A stretch of DNA of 64,000 bases from positions 62,001 through 126,000 of the forward strand of contig CAWFWZ010000003.1 in the NCBI GenBank assembly GCA_963819645.1, written 5' to 3'. The notes below the pieces were generated by a model. The model searched no databases. It saw only the letters and a list, made by a program, of their open reading frames with translations, and was not told the origin of the DNA. Shown here piece by piece: positions 46,773-57,538 of this stretch. A program made the position numbers and the translations under genes. Every line of letters starts with the position of its first letter. Positions within the stretch are counted from its first letter, which is position 1. The stretch comes from CAVVDY01 sp963819645. Its GTDB lineage: Bacteria; Acidobacteriota; Terriglobia; Terriglobales; Acidobacteriaceae.

Positions 46773-47894
46773 TCCTAAGCCGTCCAGATCTCCCCAGAAC
46801 GCACGCACGAAGTTGGCGCCGAGAACTTTCTCGGTTGTGCTGGCGGAGTAGCCTCGCTTCAGCAAAGCGTCGGCAATCAGCTCCATCTTGCGTGGGGTGT
46901 TCAGGTCCGGAATGTAAGGCGGGCGATCTTCGCCGGGCGCGGAGACTCCGGCCGCTTTGCGTTTGGCAACGTCGGCCTCAACTTCCTTGATGTCGCTGGC
47001 GCTGAAGGCTTGGAACGGAACATCGCTTCCCACGCCGACGTGGTCTTCACCGCAGACCTTTAGCGCGTGCTCCATGTGCTGCATGTAATCAGCGAGCATC
47101 GGCTGCTTGGGCGAGGGAGTCAGGAACGGAAGCATGTAGATGCCGATCACGCCTCCTTTGTCGGCCAGCGCCTTCAGCTCGCGATCTTCCTTATTGCGCG
47201 GGTGCATGTAAACCGCACGGCAGCCGGCATGTGTAATCACCGGCGGCTTCTTCGACGCGGCAATGCCTTCTGCCGTGGTCTGCGTGTTTGCATGGCTCAA
47301 ATCAACCGCGACGCCCAGCTCATTCATTCTGGTGATTGCCTGCCGGCCCAGATCGGTCAAACCGCCGGTCTCGCCATCGAGGCAGCCGACTCCGAATGGC
47401 GTCTTGCGGTTGTAGCAGAGCTGCATCACCCGCACACCCAGACCGCGGAAGAGCGTAATGCGATCGAGCTGGTCACCGAGTGGGCTGGCGGCCTCGAAGG
47501 AGTAGATCACGCCCATGCGGTTTTCGGTCTTGCATCGCTTCAGCTCGGCAATGGTCCGCACCTTGAGGAAGACATCGGGCCAGTCTTCAATGAGCTGATC
47601 GGCGGCGGCGATATCGGCGACCGCCTCTTCAAAGGTGCCGGTAGCGCCTCCCAGCGTGCTCTTGACGGCCGCCACTCCGGACTCGCGGACCGCCTTGATG
47701 AATTCTTCGCGCTCCCCGGCAGGCACCATCCCAATCGAGGCAAGGGTGTTGCAGTCGAGCACAAAGCTGGACTGGTACAACTTTGCGGCTGCGGCCGATA
47801 CTTTCTGTTCGTCAGCCCAAGTGTAGGCGGGCTTGAGCGCCAGGCTGGCAGCCAGGCCGCCGGCCAGAGTGTTGAATTCGCGTCGCGTGAGCAA
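46725..47894 (-). CDS. Membrane dipeptidase-like (peptidase M19), Tat-exported
   Basis: M19 enzymes are zinc peptidases of the amidohydrolase type that cleave dipeptides. The 389-residue product has an N-terminal twin-arginine signal (LTRREFNTLAGGLAASLALK) and then the fold with FVLDCNTLA (D-x-N in place of the usual D-x-H), FEAASPLGDQLDRITLFRGL, MNELGVAVDLSHANTQT, VITHAGCRAVYMHPRN and DHVGVGSDVPFQAF. A TTG start at 47894 is chosen because GGGAGG lies eight bases upstream. The last 30 residues overlap the opposite-strand cytochrome gene. Confidence 0.88.
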   Translation of the reverse strand: MLTRREFNTLAGGLAASLALKPAYTWADEQKVSAAAAKLYQSSFVLDCNTLASIGMVPAGEREEFIKAVRESGVAAVKSTLGGATGTFEEAVADIAAADQLIEDWPDVFLKVRTIAELKRCKTENRMGVIYSFEAASPLGDQLDRITLFRGLGVRVMQLCYNRKTPFGVGCLDGETGGLTDLGRQAITRMNELGVAVDLSHANTQTTAEGIAASKKPPVITHAGCRAVYMHPRNKEDRELKALADKGGVIGIYMLPFLTPSPKQPMLADYMQHMEHALKVCGEDHVGVGSDVPFQAFSASDIKEVEADVAKRKAAGVSAPGEDRPPYIPDLNTPRKMELIADALLKRGYSASTTEKVLGANFVRAFWGDLDGLGLFRDFGFRQHGGCLG

Positions 47895-48024
47895 AGCTGT
47901 GCCTCCCGGTGAACAACCACCGTATCGCACCGCGATTCAGGCGTAAACACCCGCGACACTCAACAGGCGGTTGGCCGGATTCGCGAGCTAGAATGCTGCA
48001 TCGAAGTAAGGGCAGCATTCCTCA

Positions 48025-51000
48025 ATGTCTAGTCCGAAGAAGCCGAAACAAGCGAGCGATCCTCTGGCGCCTTTTCACCCGGCCGTCCGCGAATGGTTCG
48101 AGGCCGTGTTCGCTGAGCCTACCCGCGCGCAGACGATGGGATGGCCGGCGATTGCCAGGGGCGACTCGACGCTGGTGCTGGCGCCGACAGGCTCGGGCAA
48201 GACGCTGGCGGCATTCCTGTGGGCAATCAATCGCCTGATGTTCTCGCCGGTGCCCGCAGCGACCGAGCGATGTCGCATTCTCTACATTTCACCAATCAAA
48301 GCGCTAGCGGTGGACGTTGAGCGCAATTTGCGCGCCCCTCTGGTAGGCATTGCGCAGGCGGCGGAGCGCGGCCGCTACGAATTCCACCCGCCGGAGATCG
48401 CCGTCCGCACGGGTGACACGCCTTCTGCCGAGCGCGCCCGGTTTGCCCGACGCCCGGCTGACATCCTCATCACTACGCCGGAGTCGCTCTATCTGCTGCT
48501 GACTTCGAATGCGCGCAAGGTGCTGACGTCGATTGAGACTGTCATACTCGATGAGATCCACGCGCTGGTGCCGACCAAGCGCGGCTCCCATCTGGCGCTC
48601 TCGCTGGAACGGCTCGAAGCCCTCTGTGGACGCAAGTTGCAACGCATCGGGCTCTCGGCAACGCAGCGTCCGCTCGAAGAGGTCGCGCATTATCTGGGAG
48701 GAGCGGAAACTGCAGAGGCGGAGCCGGAACTGAAGCCCGTTCCTTCGTCCGATCCGCGTGACGCTGGCATGAAGGCCAGCTCGGCTGAAATCCCCGATCT
48801 CGAAGCGTCCACCACCGCGATCAAGTATCGGCCCGTCACCATCGTTGATGCCGGCGAGCCCAAGAAACTCGATCTGCACATCGAAGTTCCGGTGGAAGAC
48901 ATGGCGCGGCTCGACGAGATCGTGCCCATCCCCAGCGGCCCGGCGTCGCAGGGGCCGGTGCGGCCATCGATTTGGAGCGCCATCCATCCCAAGCTGCTGG
49001 AACTGGTGCGCGCGCATCAATCCACCATCATCTTCGTCAACAACCGGCGGCTCGCCGAGCGAATCGCCGGAGCGGTCAACGATCTCGCCGGCGAAATCCT
49101 GGTTCGCGCGCATCACGGCAGCGTCGCCGTCGCGCAGCGCAAGGAAATCGAAGATCGCCTCAAGATGGGAACTCTGCGCGGACTGGTGGCGACCTCATCT
49201 CTCGAACTCGGCATCGACATGGGAGCTGTCGATCTGGTGGTTCAGATCGAAGCACCGCCCTCGGTCGCCAGCGGAATGCAGCGCATCGGGCGCGCCAGCC
49301 ACACTGTGGGAGCGGTCAGCCAGGGCACGATTTTTCCCAAGTACCGCTCCGACCTGGTCGCCTGTGCAGCGGTCACCCGCGCCATGTACGAAGGCAAAGT
49401 CGAGTCGGTCCGCTATCCCGCGAAACGCTCTCGATGTCCTCGCGCAGCAGATCGTCGCTATGGTCGCGATGGACAAGTGGGACGTCAATGACCTGTTCGT
49501 CACCGTTCGCCACGCGGCTCCGTATGCGGGGCTAACGCGGGCGGTTTTTGACGGCGTGCTCGACATGCTCGCAGGCCGCTATCCGTCAGATGAGTTCGCT
49601 GAGCTACGGCCACGCCTTACCTGGGACCGCATGACCAATTGCCTAACTCCGCGCGAAGGTTCGCGCAGCGTGGCCGTCATCAATGGCGGAACGATTCCCG
49701 ACCGCGGACTTTATCCGGTGATGATCGCGGGAACCAAGCGAGGCGCGCGCGTCGGCGAATTGGACGAAGAGATGGTCTTCGAGAGCCGCACCGGCGACAC
49801 CATCATCCTGGGCGCTTCGACTTGGCGTATCGAAGAGATCACGCACGATCGCGTCGTGGTCTCGCCTGCGCCGGGCGAGCCCGGCAAGATGCCGTTCTGG
49901 CATGGCGACACCGGAGGCCGGCCAGCGGAGTTCGGCGAGCAGATTGGCCGCATGACTCGCGAGTTGCTGCAGATGCCCCGCACAGTGGCTTTCGCGCGCC
50001 TGGTCGAAGAGCACAGCCTCGACGAAAACGCAGCAGAGAATTTGATTCGTTATCTGGAAGAGCAGGCGACTGCTACCGAGCGTGTGCCCAGCGACGAAGA
50101 CGTATTGATCGAACGTTGTCGCGACGAACTGGGCGACTGGCGCATCTGCGTGCTGACGCCGTTTGGAACGCGCGTGCATGCGCCGTGGTGCATGGCAGTA
50201 ACGTCGAAGTTGCGCGCGGAACGCGGCATTGAAGCGGAATCCATGTGGTCGGACGACGGGTTTGTGCTGCGTTTGCCGGAAAATGAAGAGCCGCTAGATG
50301 AGTCGTGGCTGCTGCCCTCGCCGGCGGAGTTGCGCGAGTTGGTGCTGCGGCAACTGGGCTCGACTTCAGTATTCGCGGCAAAGTTTCGCGAAGCGGCTTC
50401 GCGAGCGTTGCTGCTGCCCAGACGGCGTCCGGGAATGCGCGCTCCGTTGTGGCAGCAGCGCAAGCGCTCGGCCGACCTGTTGGGCGTGGCCTCTCACTAC
50501 GAATCGTTTCCCATTCTGCTCGAAACCTATCGCGAGGTGATGCGCGATGTCTTCGATATTCCGGCGACTGTCGCTTTGTTGCGCAAGATCAGCTCCGGCA
50601 AAGTGCGGGTGACGACCGTCGATTCCACCAAGCCGTCTCCTTTCGCTTCGGCGCTGCTGTTCTCCTACATCGCCAACTACATCTACGAAGGCGATGCGCC
50701 ACTGGCCGAACGGCGAGCGCAGGCTCTGGCCATCGATCAGGCGCAATTGCAGGAGTTGCTGGGCGAGAGCGACCTGCGCGAGCTGCTCGACGCTGCCGCG
50801 CTCGACGAAGTCGAAGCCCAGTTGCAGGCGCTCGATCCCGAGCGCCAGGCGCGTCACGCCGACGGCGTGCACGACCTGCTGCTGCGGCTGGGCGACCTGG
50901 CTGAGCCGGAGCTGGTAAGGCGCTGTGTGAGCCCAGAGGTCGCCGCCAGCGTAGAAGGGCTGGTTCGCGTGCGTCGTGTTTTGCGCATAAGACTGGCCGG

Positions 51001-52717
51001 CGAGGCGCGTTTCATCGCGGTGGAAGATGCGGCACGCTATCGCGACGCTCTCGGCATACCTCTGCCGCCCGGACTGCCGGAGGTCTGGCTGGAAGCGTCA
51101 TGCTGATCCGCTGCTGTCGATTGTGCGACGGTATGCCCGCACGCATGGGCCGTTCACAACGGCTGAAGTAGCGGCGCGTTTTGGGATCGAGCCATCGCGG
51201 GTTGAGCCTCTGCTGCGCAGCTCTGCACTCCGAAGGCAAGCTGCTGGAAGGCGAGTTCCGTCCCACAGGAACACACATCGAGTGGTGCGATCCCGAGGTG
51301 CTGCGCATTGTGCGCCGCAAAACGCTCGCCCGCTTGCGTCGCGAAATCGAGCCGGTCGAAGAACAGGTATTGGGGCGGCTGCTGGCGCGCTGGCAGGGAG
51401 TCACTGTCCCACGCCGTGGGATGGAGGCCCTGCTTGACGCCATCGGCATCCTGCAAGGTGCAGCCACTGCCCGCCTCAGAGCTGGAACGCGAGATTTTGC
51501 CGGCACGGGTGTCGAACTATGCGCCTGCCGATCTGGACACCTTGATGGCGGCTGGAGAAGTCGTGTGGGTCGGGATAGAGCGAATTGGCGAGCGGGATGG
51601 GCGCATCGCACTTTATCTGACTGAAAACCTGCCGCATTTGCTGCCGCCCAGAGTTGTCGATCCCACATTGTCAGAGCGCGCCTTGCTAATCCTGACATTT
51701 CTGGAACGTAGCGGCGCGTCGTTCTTTTCCGATCTCCATAATGCTGCCGGCGGCGGATTCGCCGGCGAAAGCCTGGATGCGTTGTGGGAGCTGGTCTGGG
51801 CCGGGCTGGTAACGAACGATACGGTCCATCCGCTGCGAGCCTTCCTTCGGCGCGACGATGACAAGCATCGCGCTGTCAGCTCAGATGGCAGGCCAGGCTC
51901 ACCGGACTTCCTGCGTCGCTTTCGCGCGCGTACGGGCGCGGGCAGCTCAAGCCAGGGACGCTGGTCGCTGGTGAGCAGTCGCGCCGTTGTCACGACTCCC
52001 ACAGAGTGGGTGGCCAGCATGGCGCAGCAATTGCTGGTGCGCTACGGCGTGGTGAGTCGCGAAGCGGCGGCCGCAGAGAACATCGCCGGCGGTTATAGCG
52101 CTGTATACCCGGCACTGCGCACGATGGAAGAGAGCGGATGGATACGGCGCGGCATGTTCGTGGCCGGGATGGGCGCGGCACAGTTTGCCATGAGTTCGGC
52201 GGTCGAGATGCTGCGCTCGCTACGCAACGATCCGGATAAGGCCGAGGCGGTTCATTTAGCGTCCACCGATCCTGCGAATCCATACGGCGCGCTATTGCCC
52301 TGGCCGCGCTTGGATGGCGAAAATGCCGATACGCCGCACGGCATGGCGCGCGTGAGCGGCGCAAGCGTCGTCATCGTCGATGGAAGACTGGCGGCGTTTC
52401 TGCGAAGACGCAATCCGGCATTACGTGTTTTTCTGCCTGACGAAGAGCCCGATCGAAGCCGCTATGCGCGCGAACTAGCCAGGAAAATAGCGGAGGTCGC
52501 GGTGAAACGGCAATCGCGCCGCTCGGGACTGCTGGTCGGCGAGATTAACGGTCATTCGGCGCGCGAACACTTTCTCGCCAGCTATCTGGCTGATGCTGGA
52601 TTTGTCGACACAGCGTTAGGATTTCAGATGCGAAGGACAACGGCGAGCGCGATTCCCGAGCCGCAGGAGACAGCGCAAGCTGACGATATGGAAGAAGAGA
52701 CCACGGAGTCTGCGTGA
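48025..52717 (+). CDS. lhr: Large DEAD/DEAH helicase Lhr, four frameshifts
   Basis: Lhr is a superfamily 2 3'-5' helicase involved in DNA repair. Once four single inserted bases (about 49424, 51101, 51219, 51463) are removed, the product has 1,562 residues, close to family size. Seen in order: Walker A VLAPTGSGKTLAAF, ISPIKALAVDVERNL, motif II VILDEIHALVPTKRGSHLAL, SATQRPLEEVAHYLGG, motif V RGLVATSSLELGIDMGAVDL and motif VI MQRIGRASHTVG. The Lhr core follows (PLDVLAQQ-like NALDVLAQQIVAM), then the winged-helix and C-terminal region (SADLLGVASHYESFPILLET). The gene ends directly against nei (TGA then GTG), a common bacterial pairing. Confidence 0.92.
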
Positions 52718-53561
52718 GTGCCTGAAGGCGATACCATCTTCCGTGCAGCACGCACGCTGAACCGCGCGTTAGCGGGTCAAACAGTCACTCACTTCGAAAC
52801 TGTTCTACCGCAGCTCTCGCGGATTGATCAGGACTCACCGATCGCGGGTCGCACTGTCGAGTCGGTGGAATCGCAAGGCAAGTGGATGCTGATGCGCTTC
52901 TCCGGCGATCTCACGTTGCTAACGCACATGCGCATGAACGGAAGCTGGCATATCTATCGCCCCGGAGAAGCGTGGCGGCGCGGGCGTCAGCACATGCGCG
53001 TCGTGATTGAAACTACTTCGTATCGTTGCGGTCGGTTTCGATGTGCCGGTTGCGGAGTTTCATGACTCAGCATCGTTGGTCCGCCATCCCAGTCTGAGAC
53101 GGCTTGGCCCGGACGTCCTCGGCGAGGAGTTCGATCCTGCGGAGGCTGCGAACCGGCTGCGCGAACTCAGCGATTTGCCGGTTGGCGAGGCACTGCTGCG
53201 GCAGTCTATGGTCGCCGGCATCGGCAACGTGTACAAGTCGGAGATATGTTTCGCGTGTCGCGTGAACCCGTTTCGCCAAGTGGCGTCTTTGAATGAGGTC
53301 GAGTTGCTATGCCTTACGACAAGGGCGCAAGAGTATCTTCGCGCTAACGTGACGGATTTTGCGGGCGAAGGCATCGTTACGTACACAGGATTTCGGCGAA
53401 CTACGCGCCGTGCCGATCCAAGTTCGCGTCTGTGGGTATACGGTCGCAACTATCAGCCTTGTCGACGCTGCGGAGCTTCGATTCAGTCGAAAAAACAAGG
53501 AGCGGCTGCCCGCGTCACCTTCTGGTGCCCGCGTTGCCAGCCGCTCGACCGAATCCAGTGA
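52718..53561 (+). CDS. nei: Endonuclease VIII-like DNA glycosylase, one frameshift
   Basis: Nei removes oxidised pyrimidines and nicks DNA. The N-terminus MPEGDTIFRAARTL has the catalytic Pro/Glu and the PEGDTI form typical of Nei rather than MutM. The frame breaks near 53024. Removing one base joins VVIETTSY to VAVGFDVPVAEFHD and gives 280 residues. The helix-two-turn-helix region (EALLRQSMVAGIGNVYKSE) and a C-terminal zinc finger (CRRCGASIQSKKQG then FWCPRCQ) are complete. GTG 52718 directly follows the lhr stop codon. Confidence 0.93.
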
Positions 53562-53576
53562 TTGTAAGGTTAGTGG

Positions 53577-54106
53577 TTATCGAGGGCGGCCGTAAGCGTC
53601 GCGATAGCCTTGCATGAAGCCGGCCCGATAGGATTCGTTGTTCGAGTTCCGGTAGTAGGGGTGGGCGTCGGCGTCAGGCCGCTTCCCGGAATTGGCATCA
53701 GCCCGTCCCGAGTTGATTCCGTCCTGCAAGCCCTTCTGATACTCCGGATTGTTCGTGTTGACGTGACCGATATTCCCCGTTGAGGATGTTCGCGGTCCTG
53801 ACCGTAGGCCTCGTGGTAGCCCTGCGCGAAGCCTTCGCGATAAGCCTGGTCATTCGAGTTGGTGTAGTACGGGTGCGAATCTAGATCGAAACGCTTGTGG
53901 TCGTTGGCGTCAGCGCGGCCTGAATTGATTCCGTCCTGGTAGCCGCGCTGGTAATCCGCACCGCCGCGATTACCCCCGTTATATTGAACCGTTTGCAGAT
54001 AGCCGTCGTGATTGTCCCAGCCGCGGCCGTCGCGATCTTGTGCAGCGGCGATACCAACCCCCAGCATCAACAGCGCCGCAAGCAGAACTGCGTTTGAGAG
54101 TTTCAT
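53577..54106 (-). CDS. Exported protein with two roughly 50-residue tandem repeats, one frameshift
   Basis: ATG 54106 (with GGAGGTGAG upstream) starts a signal peptide (MKLSNAVLLAALLMLGVGIA). The mature part has two close repeats. The first reads YQRGYQDGINSGRADAND, then HKRFDLDSHPYYTNSNDQAY and REGFAQGYHEAYG. The second reads YQKGLQDGINSGRADANS, then GKRPDADAHPYYRNSNNESY and RAGFMQGYRDAYG. The second repeat is out of frame by one base near 53776 (a G appears missing from a run of G). With it restored, the product has 176 residues. The glycine/tyrosine/asparagine-rich pattern resembles YXXXG-type envelope proteins common in Acidobacteria. No function can be assigned. Confidence 0.75.
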
Positions 54107-54320
54107 ACTCACCTCCGTCGAGAACCTGCTGATTGCTCTCATTCGAGGGTTAGAACCCTTACAACGCGGCGGAGTTGCCGCTAACGAGTGGCGGTTCTGT
54201 TTCATTTCGTAAAGAGGGGCCGGGGGTTGATTCTGGCGAAGCAGAACTCTGGCGGACAACCTATGTCTCAGCGCTCGGCGGCCGAGGGCAGCCTACTCAC
54301 TGACCGAAGTGAGGTTGGCT

Positions 54321-55166
54321 TTACTTCTTCTTTGGCTTCATGAGCTGCCATGCGCTGTCGGGGATTTGGCGGCCAAGCAGGCTGAAGCTGCTGGCGCCGG
54401 CCAGCATTTCGCCACCGTCCATGTAGACCATCTCACCGTTGATATAGCCGGCCTGATCGCTGATGAGAAAAGCGCCGAGGTTGGAGATCTCCTCCAGGGT
54501 GCCGAGACGGTGCAGGGGATTGTGAGCGAGTAGCGCCTTCTCCATTGCCTCGACTGGCAGCAGCCGAGAAAAAGCGCCTTCCGTGCGAATCGCTCCCGGA
54601 GCAATGGCAACGAAGCGCACGCCACGCCCGCCCCACTCGACCGCAAGACTGCGCGTCAGAGCGAGCACGCCCGCTTTCGCAACCGCGCTGGGAACCACGT
54701 AAGCCGAACCGGTTTCCGCGTATGTGGTAGCGATGTTGAGTACCACGCCGCGATGATTGTCTTTGAGCCAGCGGCGGCCGCACGCCATCGTCATGTTGAT
54801 TGTGCCCTTTAGCACGATACCGATCACGGCGTCGAAGGCGTGGGGGGAAAGCTCTTCCGTCTTTGCCAGAAAGTTTCCAGCGGCATTATTGACCAATACA
54901 TCGAGCGGACCCCGCGCCCACAGCTTGTCGATCATCGGTTCGATGTCGGTAGTTTCGCGCACGTCGATTTGACTGAAGCCTTCAATGTTGCCCCCGGTCG
55001 CTGCATGCAGCTCGCTCACGGTTTTGTCGATGACTTCCTTGCGGCGGCCACAGATGTAGACAGTCGCTCCTAACTGCAAGAAGCGCTCGGCCATGGCACG
55101 GCCGATGCCAGTACCTCCTCCGGTGATAAGAATCCGTTTCGACTTAAGCAGATCGTTCGTGAACAT
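54321..55166 (-). CDS. SDR-family oxidoreductase (2,4-dienoyl-CoA reductase-like)
   Basis: The 281-residue product is a classical short-chain dehydrogenase: nucleotide-binding RILITGGGTGIGRAMAERFL, NNAAG motif in VLVNNAAGNFLAK, and an active-site region ATTYAETGSAYVVPSAVAKA with the Tyr/Lys pair in the arrangement found in 2,4-dienoyl-CoA reductases. The later IRTEGAFSRLLP and YMDGGEMLAGASS segments fit the same subfamily. The likely role is fatty-acid catabolism with NADPH. It lies 18 bp downstream of cobO on the same strand, which may reflect simple proximity. Confidence 0.85.
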   Translation of the reverse strand: MFTNDLLKSKRILITGGGTGIGRAMAERFLQLGATVYICGRRKEVIDKTVSELHAATGGNIEGFSQIDVRETTDIEPMIDKLWARGPLDVLVNNAAGNFLAKTEELSPHAFDAVIGIVLKGTINMTMACGRRWLKDNHRGVVLNIATTYAETGSAYVVPSAVAKAGVLALTRSLAVEWGGRGVRFVAIAPGAIRTEGAFSRLLPVEAMEKALLAHNPLHRLGTLEEISNLGAFLISDQAGYINGEMVYMDGGEMLAGASSFSLLGRQIPDSAWQLMKPKKK

Positions 55167-55184
55167 GAGAGCCCTTTCCGAAGC

Positions 55185-55721
55185 CTAGTACTCGATACCG
55201 CGTTGCGCCTCGATGCCCTTTGTGTAGGCGTGTTTCACTTCCTTCATCTCGGTGACGGTGTCTGCGATTTCGACGATGCTGGGGTGTGCATTGCGTCCGG
55301 TGAGAATCACGTGCACCATCTCGGGCTTCTTGCTGAGCGTCGCTACCACCTTCGCCGGGTCGAGCATCTTGTAGCCGATGGCGTAGTTGATCTCGTCGAG
55401 GATCACCAGGTCCCACTGGCCGGAGAGGATTGCCTGCTCCGCTTCGGCCCAAGCCTCTTCCACCAGGCGCACATCCTCGGGATCGGTTTCAGCGCCGCCG
55501 ACTTTCACAAAGCCGCGGCCCATCTGCTTCATCACGAACTTGTCGCCGAACGCTTTCACCGCATCGAGCTCGCCGTAATGCCACGACCCTTTGAGGAATT
55601 GCAGCATCAGGACTTTCAAACCGTTACCGACAGCGCGCAAGCCGGTTCCCATGGCTGCGGTGGTCTTGCCCTTGCCGGGGCCTGTGTTGACGATGATCAG
55701 TCCGCGACGAACGTCGGGCAT
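55185..55721 (-). CDS. cobO: Cob(I)yrinic acid a,c-diamide adenosyltransferase
   Basis: CobO/CobA (BtuR) adds the adenosyl group that makes coenzyme B12. The 178-residue protein has a P-loop GLIIVNTGPGKGKTTAAMG, the conserved LKGSWHYGELDAVKAFG segment, LVEEAWAEAEQAI, VILDEINYAIGYKML and the late VILTGRNAHPSIVEIADTVT, matching the family over its whole length. In this window it gives a cofactor source for NrdJ (9770-12939). It is the first gene of a two-gene minus-strand unit with the SDR gene. Confidence 0.94.
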   Translation of the reverse strand: MPDVRRGLIIVNTGPGKGKTTAAMGTGLRAVGNGLKVLMLQFLKGSWHYGELDAVKAFGDKFVMKQMGRGFVKVGGAETDPEDVRLVEEAWAEAEQAILSGQWDLVILDEINYAIGYKMLDPAKVVATLSKKPEMVHVILTGRNAHPSIVEIADTVTEMKEVKHAYTKGIEAQRGIEY

Positions 55722-55806
55722 ACAAAGCTCCTCACCGGTTGAGTGCAGCGCAGAAGGGGCGCCGTGGGACTTTCCATGCTAGCAGGTCGTTAGACGACTG
55801 CAGCTC

Positions 55807-55914
55807 TCAGCGATGGTGAGGCGCGTGATGATGTCCAAATCCCTCATGCAGTGTCATGCCGAGCAAGAATAATACGACAGCCGAGAAGTAGATCACGATG
55901 CCGGCGATCCACAT
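55807..55914 (-). CDS. Possible small membrane protein, 35 residues
   Basis: A short frame reads MWIAGIVIYFSAVVLFLLGM followed by TLHEGFGHHHAPHHR. One hydrophobic helix is followed by a histidine-rich tail. GGAGG lies seven bases before the ATG. It lies in the 352-bp gap between cobO and hemG, in the same direction as both, with nothing else there. The tail could bind a metal, but that is speculation. Confidence 0.5.
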   Translation of the reverse strand: MWIAGIVIYFSAVVLFLLGMTLHEGFGHHHAPHHR

Positions 55915-56073
55915 ATTATGCCTCCGTGGGGCCGCCACTACAGGGTCCTGCTCAAAACTTAACTCTGCGGCGAGAAGATTGCAGTGATGTGGCGCACACT
56001 GGTGCAGTGCGGTATCCGCAATAGGAACGAATACGCAGTGGGGTAATTCTGAGGTAGCTCTGACGGGGAGGGG

Positions 56074-57501
56074 CTAGGTATTAGGGGCGGTTGCGTCTAC
56101 CAAGGCTCCAAGGATTTTGTCGGCTGCCTGCTGGCCGCTGCGAACGCAGTCGGGCACGCCTATGCCGTGAAACGCATTGCCCGCGATGGCGAGCTGCGTG
56201 ATGTCAGCAACGCGCTTCTCAATGCGCGCGACCCGCGCCAGGTGCCCTGACTCATACTGCGCCATGGCTCCGCGCCAACGGTAAACGCGGGCGAAAATCG
56301 GGTTGGCACTAAGCTTGATTATCTTTTTGAGCTCATCTCGGATGGCGGCCAGCAGCTCATCGTCGCTTAGGGCGAGTACGGCCTCGTCGCGGGCTCCGCC
56401 AAGAAAGCAGCGCAACAGACCTTTATCGGGCGGCGTACGATGAGGAAACTTATTGTGTACGAAGGTGCAAGCCAGCATGCGCGTGCCCTCGCTGCGAGGC
56501 ACCAAAAATCCAAATCCGGGCGGCAGATGGCGTAGCTGGTCCATGTAATAACCCAGTGCCACAGTGACCGACGAGCTGTAGGCGACGCCAAGCAAATCGT
56601 TGGCGAGCTCCGTGTCGACGGCTTCGAGCAGCGCTCCCGCGACATTTGCAGGTGTGGCGACTACCACAGCGTCGTAGTAGCTATCTCCAGCCAAGCTCGG
56701 TCGCCACGCGCCATCCGCCATTGTGGGGGTACACGCCGCGCACCCGGGTGCGAAGCCGGATGCTCTCTGGCGTCGAGCCGGGCAACTACTGCGTCCACCA
56801 TCTCCTGCATTCCGTCTTGGAGAGAGCTGAACAGCGGACGTGCCGGCTGACTCTTGGCAGTTACTGCCATCTTCTTGTGAGCAGCCAGCATGGCCCGGCT
56901 CAAGCTGCCATATTTTTCTTCCATCTCGACGAAGCGAGGCAGAACAGCCCGCGCGCTGAGCTTATTGGCATCGCCGCCATACACGCCGGAGAGCAGTGGG
57001 TCTGCCAGCCGATCAACAACTTCCGCTCCGAAGTGACGCTCCACCAACTCACCCACCGTTTCATCGCCATGCATGGGGCGCGGTGGATGCATCAGCTCGC
57101 GAGCCATGCGGACCTTGGTACTCCAGGAGAACAACGGAGACAAGGCGGTGGGCACCAGCTTGGTCGGAACCATGAACATCAGCCCGTCCGGCATCACGAC
57201 CAGTTTGCCATGTACCACAATGTAGGTCTTACGCTGAGCATCGTTGGAGCCGATGATCTGGTCTCCCAGTCCAAGCTCTTTGCAGAGCATCGCAGCCCAG
57301 GGTTTTTCGGTCAGGAACGAATCGGGACCAGCCTCTACCAAACAACCTTCGACCCGCTCGGACGAGATGGAACCGCCGACACGCGCCGCCGCTCTCGAAA
57401 AGCGTGTATTCAAGTGCCGCGCCTGCGGTGCGGGCCTTCTCTAATTGATATGCGGCGCTCAGGCCTGAGATGCCGGCGCCAATAATGGCAATCCGCTTCA
57501 T
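56074..57501 (-). CDS. hemG: Protoporphyrinogen oxidase HemG/HemY, three frameshifts
   Basis: The enzyme oxidises (copro)protoporphyrinogen IX with FAD at the cytoplasmic membrane face. Three frames make one 474-residue protein after removal of single bases near 57391, 56769 and 56687. Seen in order: RIAIIGAGISGLSAAYQLEK, VGGSISSERVEGCLVEAGPD, SFLTEKPWA, DRLADPLLSGVYGGDANKLS, DAVVVATPANVAGALLEAVD, VALGYYMDQLRHLPPGFGFL and the C-terminal QLAIAGNAFHGIGVPDCVRS flavin-binding block. It is the third gene of hemE-hemH-hemG, all read on the minus strand. Whether it acts on coproporphyrinogen or protoporphyrinogen cannot be told. Confidence 0.9.
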
Positions 57502-57538
57502 TTGTCAGCCGTTGATATTGGCAGCGAGGTTTTGGGGA

